A DNA stretch of 64,000 bases from Gammaproteobacteria bacterium (GCA_021773835.1 JAJFJQ010000027.1:1-64000); one strand, 5' to 3'; positions 8,099 through 16,329 are shown, counted from the stretch's first letter. Numbers and translations: made by a program. Notes: a model not told the origin generated them from the letters alone.

Positions 8099-9703
8099 AT
8101 GCAAATTTTTAACCTGCGATCGATCTTAGCGATCGCACTAGCCAGCCTGTCATTGAGCACCAATGCGACGCCGGTTAGTGTCACTAACGGCGGCGCGATC
8201 GAACTCAAGGTCGCCGGTACTTATACTTCCGGTATCTTCGACGAAGGCGCGGCCGAAACCGCCGCGTTCGATCCGCGAACGAATCGCGTATTCGTCACCA
8301 ACGCCGACGCCAATACAATTGACGTGCTATCAATCAAGCGCGTTAAAAAACCGCGCCTTGAATTTACGATTGACCTGTCGCCGTACGGTGGCGGCGTTAA
8401 TAGCGTGGCCATTTACCGCAGATTAGTCGCAGTTGCTGTTGAGGCAGACGTTAAGCAAGCGCCTGGCAACATTGTATTTTTTAATCGCCATGGCGATTTC
8501 CTGGCCGCTATAGAGGTGGGTGCCCTACCTGATATGGTCACGTTCACGCCGGATGGCACGCGTGTCTTGGTTGCGAACGAAGGTGAACCCAGTGACGATT
8601 ACCTGGTTGACCCGGAAGGCAGCGTGAGCATCATCGACATTAGCGGTGGCCTGGCAAGCGCTTGGGTGACCGAAGTCAACTTTCAAGCGTTTAACGGCTT
8701 AGAATCCGAGCTCGCACCGCTACGCATCTATGGACCCGGCGCTAGCGTGGCGCAGGATCTGGAGCCAGAGTACATTGCTGTCTCTAAGGATTCGATGACA
8801 GCCTGGGTCTCCCTGCAGGAAAACAATGGTTTGGCGATTATTGACCTCGCATCCGCGACGGTCACCGATATAGTTGCGCTTGGTACTAAACACTTAAATG
8901 GCGCTAATGCGATTGACGCGAGCAACGAAGACGGCGTCATCAATATTGCATCATGGCCGGTTGTTGGCATGTATCAACCCGATGCTATTGCCTCCTATGA
9001 GGTCGACGGCGAAACCTACATAGTCAGTGCGAACGAAGGTGACGCACGAGATTATGACGCGTATTCAGAAGAGGCGCGGGTGAAGGACGTGGGTGACGAT
9101 TTCATAGTCGATCCCATTGCTTATCCGAATATCGTAGACCTCGCCGACGAAGCAAAACTTGGGCGCTTGAAAATGACCACGGCAACGGGCGACACCGATG
9201 GCGACACGGATATTGATGTCATACACGCTTATGGTGGCCGCTCGTTTTCGATTTGGAATGCGGCCGGGCAGCTTGTCTTCGACAGCGGATCAGATTTCGA
9301 ACGCATCACGTCCAGCGCGCTACCCGAGAATTTCAACGCCACGAACGATGAAAATGGCTCGTTCGATAACCGCAGTGACGATAAAGGACCGGAGCCAGAA
9401 GGCATTGCTTTGGGGAAAATCGACGGTCGGACTTATGCGTTCATCGGACTTGAACGGGTTGGCGGTATTATGGTGTACGACATTTCCAACCCGCTCATAC
9501 CTAAGTTCGTGCAATACATCAATAACCGAAGCTTCGACGGCGACGCCGAAACAGGTACGGCCGGGGATTTAGGACCTGAAGGATTGGTTTTTGTCAGTAA
9601 GCGTCAGAGCCCGCGCGGGAAACCGTTATTGATCGTAACCAACGAAGTAAGTGGAACTACAACCATCTACACGATAAGCACGCGCCGGGGTAAAAGATAC
9701 TAA
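8099..9703 (+). CDS. Exported choice-of-anchor I family protein (beta-propeller-like)
   Basis: 534 residues from ATG 8099, behind a strong GGGAGAG site; the frame is open 39 bases upstream without a signal. Residues 1-23 are a signal peptide (basic MQIFNLR, hydrophobic core, cleavage probably near NATP). The mature part has propeller-like repeats typical of choice-of-anchor I proteins: AFDPRTNRVFVTNADANTIDVL, FTPDGTRVLVANEGEPSDDY, EPEYIAVS, YIVSANEGDARDY and KGPEPEGIALGKIDGRTYAF (each quoted in part). These occur alone or fused to phosphatase/nuclease domains in secreted proteins. A Pho-box-like array upstream suggests a phosphate-scavenging role (inference). No anchor is visible at the C-terminus. 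Confidence 0.85.
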   Translation: MQIFNLRSILAIALASLSLSTNATPVSVTNGGAIELKVAGTYTSGIFDEGAAETAAFDPRTNRVFVTNADANTIDVLSIKRVKKPRLEFTIDLSPYGGGVNSVAIYRRLVAVAVEADVKQAPGNIVFFNRHGDFLAAIEVGALPDMVTFTPDGTRVLVANEGEPSDDYLVDPEGSVSIIDISGGLASAWVTEVNFQAFNGLESELAPLRIYGPGASVAQDLEPEYIAVSKDSMTAWVSLQENNGLAIIDLASATVTDIVALGTKHLNGANAIDASNEDGVINIASWPVVGMYQPDAIASYEVDGETYIVSANEGDARDYDAYSEEARVKDVGDDFIVDPIAYPNIVDLADEAKLGRLKMTTATGDTDGDTDIDVIHAYGGRSFSIWNAAGQLVFDSGSDFERITSSALPENFNATNDENGSFDNRSDDKGPEPEGIALGKIDGRTYAFIGLERVGGIMVYDISNPLIPKFVQYINNRSFDGDAETGTAGDLGPEGLVFVSKRQSPRGKPLLIVTNEVSGTTTIYTISTRRGKRY

Positions 9704-9830
9704 CGTTCGCGCGAAAGCCGATATCGGAGCGTCTTGTAAGTTGCAGAAAGATAAAGGCGCGCAAAACCGGATGACGGCGCAGTACTTGCGTAAGTCTGGA
9801 AAATGAGTTCGGTTTAAGCTTTGAATTAGG

Positions 9831-9855
9831 GGGCGCGATCAGCGCCCTTTTTTTT
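9831..9855 (+). terminator. Rho-independent terminator
   Basis: GGGCGC (9831-9836), loop GATCA, GCGCCC (9842-9847), then eight T (9848-9855). A textbook intrinsic terminator about 130 bases after the stop of the exported propeller-like gene. The rest of the gap to 10132 shows nothing further apart from the GGAGGAG ribosome site of the next gene. Confidence 0.9.
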
Positions 9856-10132
9856 GCTTGAAAATCTGCCTGACGGCGCTTCAGGGAGCAGTGCGGGAAA
9901 TTGTTGACGAGTTCGGTTACCAAAATAGCGTAACGGTGAGGGTGACGGCAACACGAATTATTAGCGCGGGCACAACGTGCTCAAGTATCCCTAGGCCGAT
10001 CACGAGTATCTGACGGCTTTGGTTTAAGGCCTTGCAATTTACGGCACAGAAGTAAAACCTAGGGCGCGGTCCAGATCTACACTGACGTCGCAGTCGCGGT
10101 CGGATCGGCGGGCAAACACGGGAGGAGCGATC

Positions 10133-11224
10133 GTGGATCATAAGCACTTGGGGCGCGCTCGGCAGCTGAGAAGTTTGGTCCTCGAGTCGCGGGACGAGAT
10201 TGAGTCGGCCCGCCAGTTAACCGCCGCGGTGGTCGATGCATTGACGGCGGCCGGGGTCTTCAGATTGCTTGTCCCCAAAGACGCCGGAGGCATGGAAGTC
10301 GAGCCTCTCGCCGCCTACCAAGTCTACGAGGAGTTGGCTCGGGCGGACGCTTCGGTGGCCTGGATCTCGTGGAATAATGCACTTGCCGCAGTGCTCTCTC
10401 GCGGTTTGTCCCCGGACGTACGCAAACACATTTTCGGTGATGCGCGGGCTGCGTTTGCGAATTCGACGCGCCCGTCCGGCACGGCCGTTGCAGAGGGCAA
10501 AGGGTTTCGTGTGAGCGGCCGCTGGTCTCTCGTGTCGGGTTGTCAAATCGCCGCGTGGATACCCTTAATGGCGCGACTCGATGACGACGAGATGCGGATG
10601 TTCTTCCTGCCGCGCGGCGATTACGAGATCCTCGACACCTGGTACTCCGCGGGCCTGCGTGGTTCCGGCAGCCATGACATAGTCGTCGACGACGTCTACG
10701 TACCCGCCGAGCGCAGTTGCTCCCCGCTCGCGCCGGCCAAGCTGGAAGGGCCCTTGCACCGCTTTCCCTTCGCGCCGTTGCTTGCCCCCGGTTGCGCATC
10801 AATCAGCTTGGGCATCGCGACCTCCGCTTTTGAGGCCGCGTTGGAGATCGTCAGCAACAATGCCCAAGCCGATGCGCGCGTGCATGCGACGCTGGCGGAG
10901 GCAGAAGCGCAGATAGAAGCGGCTCGGCTCTTTCTGCACGCCGCGGTGAAAGACAATTGGGCGGCCTGTCAACAGGGTGAACCCCACCTCGCCGAGCGGG
11001 CGCGCCTGTGGCGAGCCGTGCTGCACGCAGCCACCGCGTCGAAGACGGTCGTCGGTATGCTGTTCGAGGCCACGGGCACTTCCGCCGTGTATGCCCGTAA
11101 CCGCGTGGAACGCTGCCACCGGGATATCTGGACGATGTCCCAGCACCTGCTGCTCAATCCCCTATGGCACTCCGAGGCCGGCCGGATGCGGCTCGGACTC
11201 GAACCGACCAACCCGATGTTTTGA
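10133..11224 (+). CDS. Acyl-CoA dehydrogenase-fold flavin enzyme (group D monooxygenase-like)
   Basis: 363 residues. The start is GTG 10133 with GGAGGAG at 10121-10127. Acyl-CoA dehydrogenase fold: N-terminal helices (ALTAAGVFRLLVPKDAGG, EELARADASVAW), middle beta domain (FRVSGRWSLVSGC, GLRGSGSHDIVVDDVYVPAE) and C-terminal helices. The motif set GVFRLLVPxxxGG with WSLVSG and GSGSHD matches the HsaA/DszC/HpaB-like flavin monooxygenase branch better than true dehydrogenases. No reductase partner is nearby. It opens the GC-rich block; a similar paralogue lies at 13464. Hydroxylation of an aromatic or polycyclic substrate is possible but not shown. Confidence 0.82.
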   Translation: MDHKHLGRARQLRSLVLESRDEIESARQLTAAVVDALTAAGVFRLLVPKDAGGMEVEPLAAYQVYEELARADASVAWISWNNALAAVLSRGLSPDVRKHIFGDARAAFANSTRPSGTAVAEGKGFRVSGRWSLVSGCQIAAWIPLMARLDDDEMRMFFLPRGDYEILDTWYSAGLRGSGSHDIVVDDVYVPAERSCSPLAPAKLEGPLHRFPFAPLLAPGCASISLGIATSAFEAALEIVSNNAQADARVHATLAEAEAQIEAARLFLHAAVKDNWAACQQGEPHLAERARLWRAVLHAATASKTVVGMLFEATGTSAVYARNRVERCHRDIWTMSQHLLLNPLWHSEAGRMRLGLEPTNPMF

Positions 11225-11244
11225 GCCGGGCCGAACGGCCCGGC
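11225..11244. terminator. GC-rich hairpin between convergent genes
   Basis: GCCGGGCC-GAAC-GGCCCGGC is a perfect 8-base-pair stem with a 4-base loop directly after the stop at 11224 and before the convergent stop at 11264. No T-run follows on either strand, so it is a weak or factor-assisted terminator at best. Confidence 0.45.
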
Positions 11245-11263
11245 CCATGGTGTAGCTCTTTCG

Positions 11264-11671
11264 CTAACGCCGAAAAGCCGCTGCCATGTCCTCGTACTGA
11301 TTGTATTCACGCAGATAGGAGAGCTTGCCGTTGTCCGCGTATTTCACCACGTGCACCCAGTCCATATCATAGAACTTGCCGGTGGCAATCACGCGTGTCC
11401 CGCGCTCGACCCCGATGATTGCTGCAGTAGTGCCCTGCACCAGGACGTTGTCTACATGCAGCGGTTTGAGTTCGATAGCCGTCGCCAACTCTTTCCCGTA
11501 GCGCATCAATCCGTCCGCTCCCTCATATATGCCACCGAAGGGAATGTGTTCGGGAAGGTGATTGATCCACACGAAGTCGTCCGTGATCCAGTTCTTGACC
11601 ACATCCATGAAGTCCGCCGTTAGCAGCCGGTACAACTTTCGGGTTCTTGCCTCAATGTCATCTAGCGCCAT
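11264..11671 (-). CDS. SnoaL-like / NTF2-fold protein
   Basis: 135 residues, the usual length of a single SnoaL-like (NTF2-superfamily) cone domain. Visible landmarks are LYRLLTADFMDVVKNWITDD at the start, YEGADGLMRYGKEL in the middle and VHVVKYADNGKLSYLREY at the end. Members act as isomerases, cyclases, dehydratases or small binding proteins, often next to monooxygenases. It lies within the GC-rich block, on the minus strand, downstream of the hydrolase at 11747-12643 and probably cotranscribed with it (75 bases apart). Reaction not determinable. Confidence 0.8.
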   Translation of the reverse strand: MALDDIEARTRKLYRLLTADFMDVVKNWITDDFVWINHLPEHIPFGGIYEGADGLMRYGKELATAIELKPLHVDNVLVQGTTAAIIGVERGTRVIATGKFYDMDWVHVVKYADNGKLSYLREYNQYEDMAAAFRR

Positions 11672-11746
11672 TTACATTCTCACTAAACGGGTTTCCCGCC
11701 GGAGCGTGGTTTTTGTATTCGCCCATCGCTGCTTGGGTCGCCGCCG

Positions 11747-12643
11747 CTACTGGGTGTGCTTACGGACGAAGGCGCCGAGTTGCTGAATCGCTTCTTCGCC
11801 TTCGTCGAGACGACTGGCGAAGATCTGGAACACGTGCACCTGACCCTCCCATATGTCGAGGGATACATCGACCCCGGCGGCATTCGCGTTGTCGGCCATG
11901 CGCACGGCATCGTCGAGTAGGGTCTCGCGTGATCCGACTTGGATCAGTAAGGGCGGCAGCCCGTGTAGTGAGGCATATAGCGGTGCGGCCAACGGGTTTC
12001 GCAGATCGCCCAGCGGTACGTAAGTGCGCCCCATATGTTGAATCATGTCTCGCTGGACCATCGGGTCTTCGGCGGATTTACTGTCCATGCTCTCGCCGGT
12101 TGCTTCGAGATCGACCCAAGGCGAAATCGTCACGCCACAGGCCGCCATCGGCATGCCGCCGTCACGTGCCGCCACCAGGGTCGCAAACGCCAAGCCACCG
12201 CCAGCGGAATCTCCCGCGATGCTGATACTGCCTGAAACAAAGCCCTGGTCGAGAAGCCAGCGATAAGCGCCCGTCGCATCGTCGACCGCCGCCGGGAAGG
12301 GACGCTCCGGCGCCAAGCTGTAATCGAGAGCCAGCACTCGAGCGCCCGAGGAACGGGAAAAGCGCTCGCACATGTCGCGGTGCGAGTCGATCGAGCCGAG
12401 TACGTAACCACCGCCGTGGAAATAGAGGATGACGCGGTCCGGCGACGCCTGCGGCGCGCTGATGAACTCACCGCGCACGCCACTGACATCCACTGCTTCA
12501 GTGGTCGCTCCGACCGTCGGCACTACATTGGCGAAGATCCCATCCCAGCCCTTACGCATCTCGGCCAGGCTGGTGTCGGGTCCCCACGATCCAAAGACCG
12601 CCACCATGTCCGCGATCACGGGTTCGAGTTGGTTACTCGACAT
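11747..12643 (-). CDS. HSL-family (alpha/beta hydrolase fold-3) esterase
   Basis: 298 residues. The hormone-sensitive-lipase group is recognised by HGGG (76-79, oxyanion hole) and GDSAGG (nucleophile Ser146). The acid is probably Glu240 or Asp244 in GSRETLLDDA, and the base is His270 in GQVHVF. No signal peptide; an intracellular carboxylesterase. SPWVDLEATGES is also typical of the family. It heads a minus-strand pair with the SnoaL-like gene in the GC-rich block. Likely substrates are short acyl esters; its role in the cluster is unknown. Confidence 0.88.
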   Translation of the reverse strand: MSSNQLEPVIADMVAVFGSWGPDTSLAEMRKGWDGIFANVVPTVGATTEAVDVSGVRGEFISAPQASPDRVILYFHGGGYVLGSIDSHRDMCERFSRSSGARVLALDYSLAPERPFPAAVDDATGAYRWLLDQGFVSGSISIAGDSAGGGLAFATLVAARDGGMPMAACGVTISPWVDLEATGESMDSKSAEDPMVQRDMIQHMGRTYVPLGDLRNPLAAPLYASLHGLPPLLIQVGSRETLLDDAVRMADNANAAGVDVSLDIWEGQVHVFQIFASRLDEGEEAIQQLGAFVRKHTQ

Positions 12644-12768
12644 AACATGCTCCTAGAAAACGATGGCTTGCTCGAAGGATCGATTCCCCGGCACCATTAA
12701 TTTATGCCATCGCTCAATCAATGGCTACCGATCGTTGTGTACAGTCATTTGGGCACGCCGCAACAGGA

Positions 12769-12834
12769 GAAAAGGGACGCACTTATTTTCTAGCACCGAA
12801 CAATGGCGGGCAAAATAATTGCGTCCCCTTTTCC
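12769..12834. repeat. REP-like imperfect inverted repeat (copy A)
   Basis: AAAAGGGACGCACTTATTTT (12770-12789) is matched 18 of 20 by the reverse complement of AAAATAATTGCGTCCCCTTT (12812-12831), with a 22-base loop. It sits in the 338-base gap 12,644-12,981, which otherwise shows no gene. A half-copy lies at 16304-16329. Such AAAAGGGGAC...CTTATTT hairpins resemble REP elements linked to RAYT transposases (from memory). No transposase is in the window. Confidence 0.65.
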
Positions 12835-12981
12835 GCAACAGACTGTTCACATCCATCTGCCCGTTGAAGGAAGTGCCGAGACCATCGACCCACACCTCCA
12901 GCGCGTAGCTTTGGTCTCGTTAGTACAACTATTGACCTGCCTTCCCTCGTCGGCTAGGTTCAGCGGAGCTGAGGGCCGATT

Positions 12982-13467
12982 ATGAAACCCAACGACCGCA
13001 TTCAATTTCACGGCATCGACCATGTCGTGCTGCAGGTAACCGATCTCGAGCGGACGCTGCATTTTTACATCGAGATCCTTGGGCTGGCGGTCGAACGGAT
13101 CATCGAAGACAGACAGATCTATCAGGTTCGCTGCGGTCGGAGTCTGATTGACCTACATGTCCTACCGCCGGGGAAGAAGCTCGCCGACAAGGATGAACGG
13201 GGCATCGGTCACCTGTGCCTCCTGGTGCACGGAGATATTGAGGAGATCGTAAACTACCTTACAGAACATAAGGTCCCGATCACTTTCGGTCCGATTGAGC
13301 TCTATGGCGCCACGGGCTTCGGGACATCGATTTATGCCGTGGACCCTGACGGTCACACGATTGAGCTCAAAGCCGATCGCCCTCAGTATGCGGTCCAGAC
13401 CACCTCCAAAGAAGCGAGGGCGAGCCTGACTCGCCCAAAGACGGACCCGCCATCGAGCGGACGATGA
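12982..13467 (+). CDS. VOC-family (glyoxalase/dioxygenase-fold) protein
   Basis: 161 residues, one VOC module pair. Likely metal ligands lie in HGIDHVVLQV (start), GIGHLCLLV (middle) and DPDGHTIELK (Glu near residue 130); the last 25 residues are an uneven tail. VOC members include glyoxalase I, epimerases, fosfomycin-resistance proteins and extradiol dioxygenases; at this size it is not a two-domain extradiol dioxygenase. Its stop overlaps the ATG of the next flavin enzyme (ATGA at 13464-13467), so the two are translationally coupled. Confidence 0.82.
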   Translation: MKPNDRIQFHGIDHVVLQVTDLERTLHFYIEILGLAVERIIEDRQIYQVRCGRSLIDLHVLPPGKKLADKDERGIGHLCLLVHGDIEEIVNYLTEHKVPITFGPIELYGATGFGTSIYAVDPDGHTIELKADRPQYAVQTTSKEARASLTRPKTDPPSSGR

Positions 13468-14699
13468 CCGACTCAGCGGCAAAAGGCCAATACGCAATAC
13501 GAGAAGAGAGTGACGAAAGATCGCTGAGGTTTGCGGACTTCATGCGCATCGCGCGAGAACTGCAGCCGCTCGTCGCAGCCGAAGCCGACGAGGCCGAACG
13601 ACTCCGGCACATGACCGACAAGGTCGTCGCGGCATTCAAGGAGGCCGACCTCTACCGCATCTTGATGCCAAGGGTGATCGGCGGTGCGGAGTTGTCGTGG
13701 GGAGAAGCGATGCAGGTGGTAGAGCAGATCTCCCTCGCGGATGGGTCAGCGTGCTGGTGCCTGATGGTCATGGCGCTCGAGCTCTGTCATAGCGCCGCCT
13801 ATCTGCCGAACAAGGGCGCGGAGGTCGTATTCGCTAACGGGAAGGATGTCCTGATTGCCGGACAGGGCCCCCCGATGGGTACCGCGCGACCCGTCCCAGG
13901 CGGCTACGTGGTCAACGGCCATTGGAGTTACGGGAGCGCCATTCACCACGCCACCGTCATCCGCACCGGCTGTCTGTTGCTGGACGGCGACGACAAGCCT
14001 GTGATGAGCCCGTTTGGCATACCGGAGGTGCTGGTTTGCCACGTCGATCGCGACGACGTCGAGGTCGTGGAGAACTGGGACGTCATCGGTTTGCTCGGGA
14101 CGGGCAGTCACGACTATAAGATCGACGACGTGTTCGTACCGACGGAGCTGACCTACCTCGGCGAGTCCCGAGAGCCGGTGCGCGGCGGCTATCTGTACAC
14201 GGTCGGTCTCACTGGATTCACGGCGTGGGGACATACCTCCTTCGCGCTTGGCGTGGGGCGTCATGCGTTGGACGAGATCGCACGAGTAGCGCAGACGAAG
14301 CGCACGGTGTTCGGCCTGATCGGAGAGGGGGCCGGCTTTCATCAACGTTACGCACGCGCCGAGGCAATGTATCGATCGGTGCGGGCGTTCTGCTACGACA
14401 TATGGGGTGACCTCGACGCGACCTTAGCGCGCCAAGAGCCCGCAAGCCTGGAACAGATCGCGCTGTTGCGTCTCGGCATGACCTACGTACACGAAGTCAT
14501 CTCCGAGGTGTGCACCTTCGCCCACAAAGCCGCTGGCGGGGTGTCGCTGCGGCGGAGCGTACTGCAACGCTGCTTTCGCGATATACACGCGGGCACGCAG
14601 CACGTGCATTTGTCGGATCAGATCGCTCAGGACACGGGGAAGGTGCTGCTGGGCATGGCCGATAAGGACGCCACGTGGACCATCATCGGTCTCAAGTGA
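13464..14699 (+). CDS. Acyl-CoA dehydrogenase-fold flavin monooxygenase-like protein
   Basis: 411 residues. N-terminal helices (VVAAFKEADLYRILMPRVIGG), a middle beta domain (VPGGYVVNGHWSYGSAIHHA, GLLGTGSHDYKIDDVFVPTE) and C-terminal helices ending DIHAGTQHVHLSDQI. The VVNGHWSYGS and TGSHD motifs match the HsaA/HpaB-like monooxygenase branch. Translation is coupled to the VOC gene by ATGA. With the paralogue at 10133 it makes two such enzymes in one GC-rich block, which suggests successive hydroxylations or a duplicated oxygenase (inference). No flavin reductase is adjacent. Confidence 0.82.
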   Translation: MTDSAAKGQYAIREESDERSLRFADFMRIARELQPLVAAEADEAERLRHMTDKVVAAFKEADLYRILMPRVIGGAELSWGEAMQVVEQISLADGSACWCLMVMALELCHSAAYLPNKGAEVVFANGKDVLIAGQGPPMGTARPVPGGYVVNGHWSYGSAIHHATVIRTGCLLLDGDDKPVMSPFGIPEVLVCHVDRDDVEVVENWDVIGLLGTGSHDYKIDDVFVPTELTYLGESREPVRGGYLYTVGLTGFTAWGHTSFALGVGRHALDEIARVAQTKRTVFGLIGEGAGFHQRYARAEAMYRSVRAFCYDIWGDLDATLARQEPASLEQIALLRLGMTYVHEVISEVCTFAHKAAGGVSLRRSVLQRCFRDIHAGTQHVHLSDQIAQDTGKVLLGMADKDATWTIIGLK

Positions 14700-14709
14700 G
14701 CATCGCTAT

Positions 14710-14868
14710 ATGGAAGGACGCCTGACGGTCGTATGGCTCCGCGATGGAATAGACGGCAGCAGACTGGTCGCCGTTATCCGTTCGATTTCCATAAAAAATG
14801 ATTGTTATCTCATGCGACAATACGCACAAGAGATCAATGCGCGGGCGTTGGATGGCTTAGAAGAATGA
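14710..14868 (+). CDS. Possible 52-residue small protein of unknown function
   Basis: An ATG-to-TGA frame of 52 codons, with a C-terminal part reading MRQYAQEINARALDGLEE, lies between the flavin enzyme and the SDR. There is no clear ribosome site and I recognise no family. It may be a fragment left at the right edge of the GC-rich block or a chance frame; listed for completeness. Confidence 0.25.
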   Translation: MEGRLTVVWLRDGIDGSRLVAVIRSISIKNDCYLMRQYAQEINARALDGLEE

Positions 14869-14881
14869 CCAGGACTTATAG

Positions 14882-15643
14882 TTGACGCAAGAACCATTAA
14901 TCGATCGTGTCGCCTTAGTCACTGGCGGGTCTAGAGGCATCGGGCGTGGCATTGCACTGACGCTCGCAGCACGCGGCGCTAGCGTCGTCGTGACATATCA
15001 GAATTCACGCGACGCAGCGTCTGCCTTGGTTCAAGAAATCAGCGCGATGGGACGACGTTCATTAGCCATGCAAAGTGACGTCGCGGATCTCGATTCGAAT
15101 AGAGAGATACTTTCGCGGCTACAAGGAGAATTTGGACGTCTCGATATTCTCGTCAACAACGCAGGTCTATTCCCTCCAACGCAACAAATTGCTGATGTAC
15201 CTCCGGACTGCTGGCAAAGAGTAATGCAAGTAAACTTTTTTGGTTGTCTCTATGCGTCGCAGGCAGCAATTCCAATAATGCGATCACAGGGTTGTGGTTG
15301 CATCATTAACATTTCGTCTGCTACTGCAAAAAGATTGCCTGTTAATCATGCTGCCTATGTGACGTCGAAGGCTGCGCTGGAAGCATTAGTAGTCATTATG
15401 GCCAAGGAAGAAGGTGCACATGGAATAAGGGTCAACGCCGTGCGTCCTGGCATCACAGACACAGATATGGTGAGCGATTTCATAAAGACACCGCAGGCCC
15501 AAACGATGATCGGATCGTTAACGCTGGGCCGAATCGGGCAGCCGAAAGATATCGCCGCAATGGTCGCATTTCTGGCGAGCGACGAAGCTAGTTGGGTTAC
15601 GGGTCAAATCTTAGGGGTTGATGGCGGCGGGCCGACCGTTTGA
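14882..15643 (+). CDS. Short-chain dehydrogenase/reductase (FabG-like SDR)
   Basis: 253 residues, classical SDR. Cofactor motif TGGSRGIG (14-21), NNAG (92-95), catalytic Ser145/146, Tyr159 and Lys163 (YVTSK), and a C-terminal GQILGVDGGGPTV. Arg/Ser in TGGSRG suggests NADP(H) preference. The start is TTG 14882 because the conserved N-terminus begins there and no in-frame ATG is available; AGGA lies about 8 bases before it. Base composition returns to the window's normal value here. The substrate (3-oxoacyl or sugar/alcohol) is unknown. Confidence 0.88.
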   Translation: MTQEPLIDRVALVTGGSRGIGRGIALTLAARGASVVVTYQNSRDAASALVQEISAMGRRSLAMQSDVADLDSNREILSRLQGEFGRLDILVNNAGLFPPTQQIADVPPDCWQRVMQVNFFGCLYASQAAIPIMRSQGCGCIINISSATAKRLPVNHAAYVTSKAALEALVVIMAKEEGAHGIRVNAVRPGITDTDMVSDFIKTPQAQTMIGSLTLGRIGQPKDIAAMVAFLASDEASWVTGQILGVDGGGPTV

Positions 15644-15657
15644 TCTTCCCTCTCGTT

Positions 15658-15720
15658 AAAGGTGACGGAGGGATTAAAAATTCGCCACTGATTAGATTTT
15701 AATCCCTCCGTCACCTTTTT
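15658..15720. terminator. Perfect 22-bp hairpin between convergent genes (REP-like copy B)
   Basis: The left arm 15658-15679 (AAAGGTGACGGAGGGATTAA and on) and right arm 15697-15718 are perfectly complementary over 22 bases, with a 17-base loop. The right arm is followed by T-rich sequence and the left is preceded, on the other strand, by T's, so it can terminate both the SDR (stop 15643) and the GNAT gene (stop 15732). The GACGGAGGGATTAAA core resembles REP-type elements seen beside RAYT genes (from memory). Confidence 0.75.
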
Positions 15721-15731
15721 CCTCTTTTCTA

Positions 15732-16214
15732 TTAGCCGCTCGCAAAATCTTCAAGTGATTTTCCTGCTAGACGGTAACCGACCCAGTCTTGTTGCGACTT
15801 TGCACCAATAGACTCATAGAGCTGTATTGCAGGCTGGTTCCAGTTGAGCACATTCCACTCGAAGCGGCCGCAGTTCTTGGTCATGGCGATTTTTGCTAAA
15901 TATTTCATGAGTGCTTTACCCGCGCCTATGCCCCGGTGTGCTGGAGAAACGTACAAATCCTCAAGATACAACCCGCGCCTACCGAGCCAAGTTGAGTAGT
16001 TAAGAAAATAGACTGCTAAACCAATAGGTTCATCATGGACGCAGCAGATAAGCGCCCATGCCGTCGAGTCGTCAGCAAAAAGTGTGTTCTCTATGGCAGA
16101 CACTGTTGCGACGACTTCATTTTCTGCTTTTTCATAAATCGCAAGCTCAGTTACAAACTTAAGAATCAGCGCCGAGTCATCAACGGTAGCTTCTCGAATA
16201 TCTAGGTCGGCCAT
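15732..16214 (-). CDS. GNAT-family N-acetyltransferase (SSAT-like)
   Basis: 160 residues. Motif A, LYVSPAHRGIGAGKAL, carries the R-G-I-G-A pyrophosphate loop for acetyl-CoA. YFLNYSTWLGRRGLYLEDLY and WNVLNWNQPAIQLYESIGA are characteristic of the spermidine/thialysine (SSAT) branch, which acetylates primary amines. Length is normal for that branch. It is a monocistronic minus-strand gene facing the SDR, separated by the 22-bp hairpin. Amine specificity is inferred from family only. Confidence 0.88.
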   Translation of the reverse strand: MADLDIREATVDDSALILKFVTELAIYEKAENEVVATVSAIENTLFADDSTAWALICCVHDEPIGLAVYFLNYSTWLGRRGLYLEDLYVSPAHRGIGAGKALMKYLAKIAMTKNCGRFEWNVLNWNQPAIQLYESIGAKSQQDWVGYRLAGKSLEDFASG

Positions 16215-16303
16215 CCTTTACTCCCAGTTCCTAGTCTCACCGGCATGATAGTTCATCTGTTTGCCCTCAGTATGCGGTTACGCAAAAAGCAGCTTGCTAC
16301 CGG

Positions 16304-16329
16304 TAAAGGGGACTTACTTATTTTTCTGG
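16304..16329 (+). repeat. REP-like half element (copy C)
   Basis: AAAGGGGACTTACTTATTTT, closely matching the left arm of the element at 12770-12789, without a recognisable second arm downstream. It lies in the 16,215-16,512 gap, which shows nothing else except the AGAGAGGG ribosome site of the next gene. Confidence 0.55.

Noticed and set aside
10260-10802. 180-codon Arg-rich minus-strand frame
   Set aside because: Arg/Ala/Pro-rich antisense artefact of a GC-rich gene.
11647-12225. 192-codon Arg-rich plus-strand frame
   Set aside because: Antisense to the HSL esterase, which has a complete catalytic motif set.
13746-14345. 199-codon minus-strand frame in the GC-rich block
   Set aside because: GC-rich genes leave long open antisense frames; no family motif, and the plus strand holds a clear flavoprotein.
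12982-14699. Complete steroid/biphenyl meta-cleavage (HsaACD-like) cluster
   Set aside because: The VOC protein is too short for an extradiol dioxygenase and the hydrolase is HSL-type rather than a meta-cleavage-product hydrolase.
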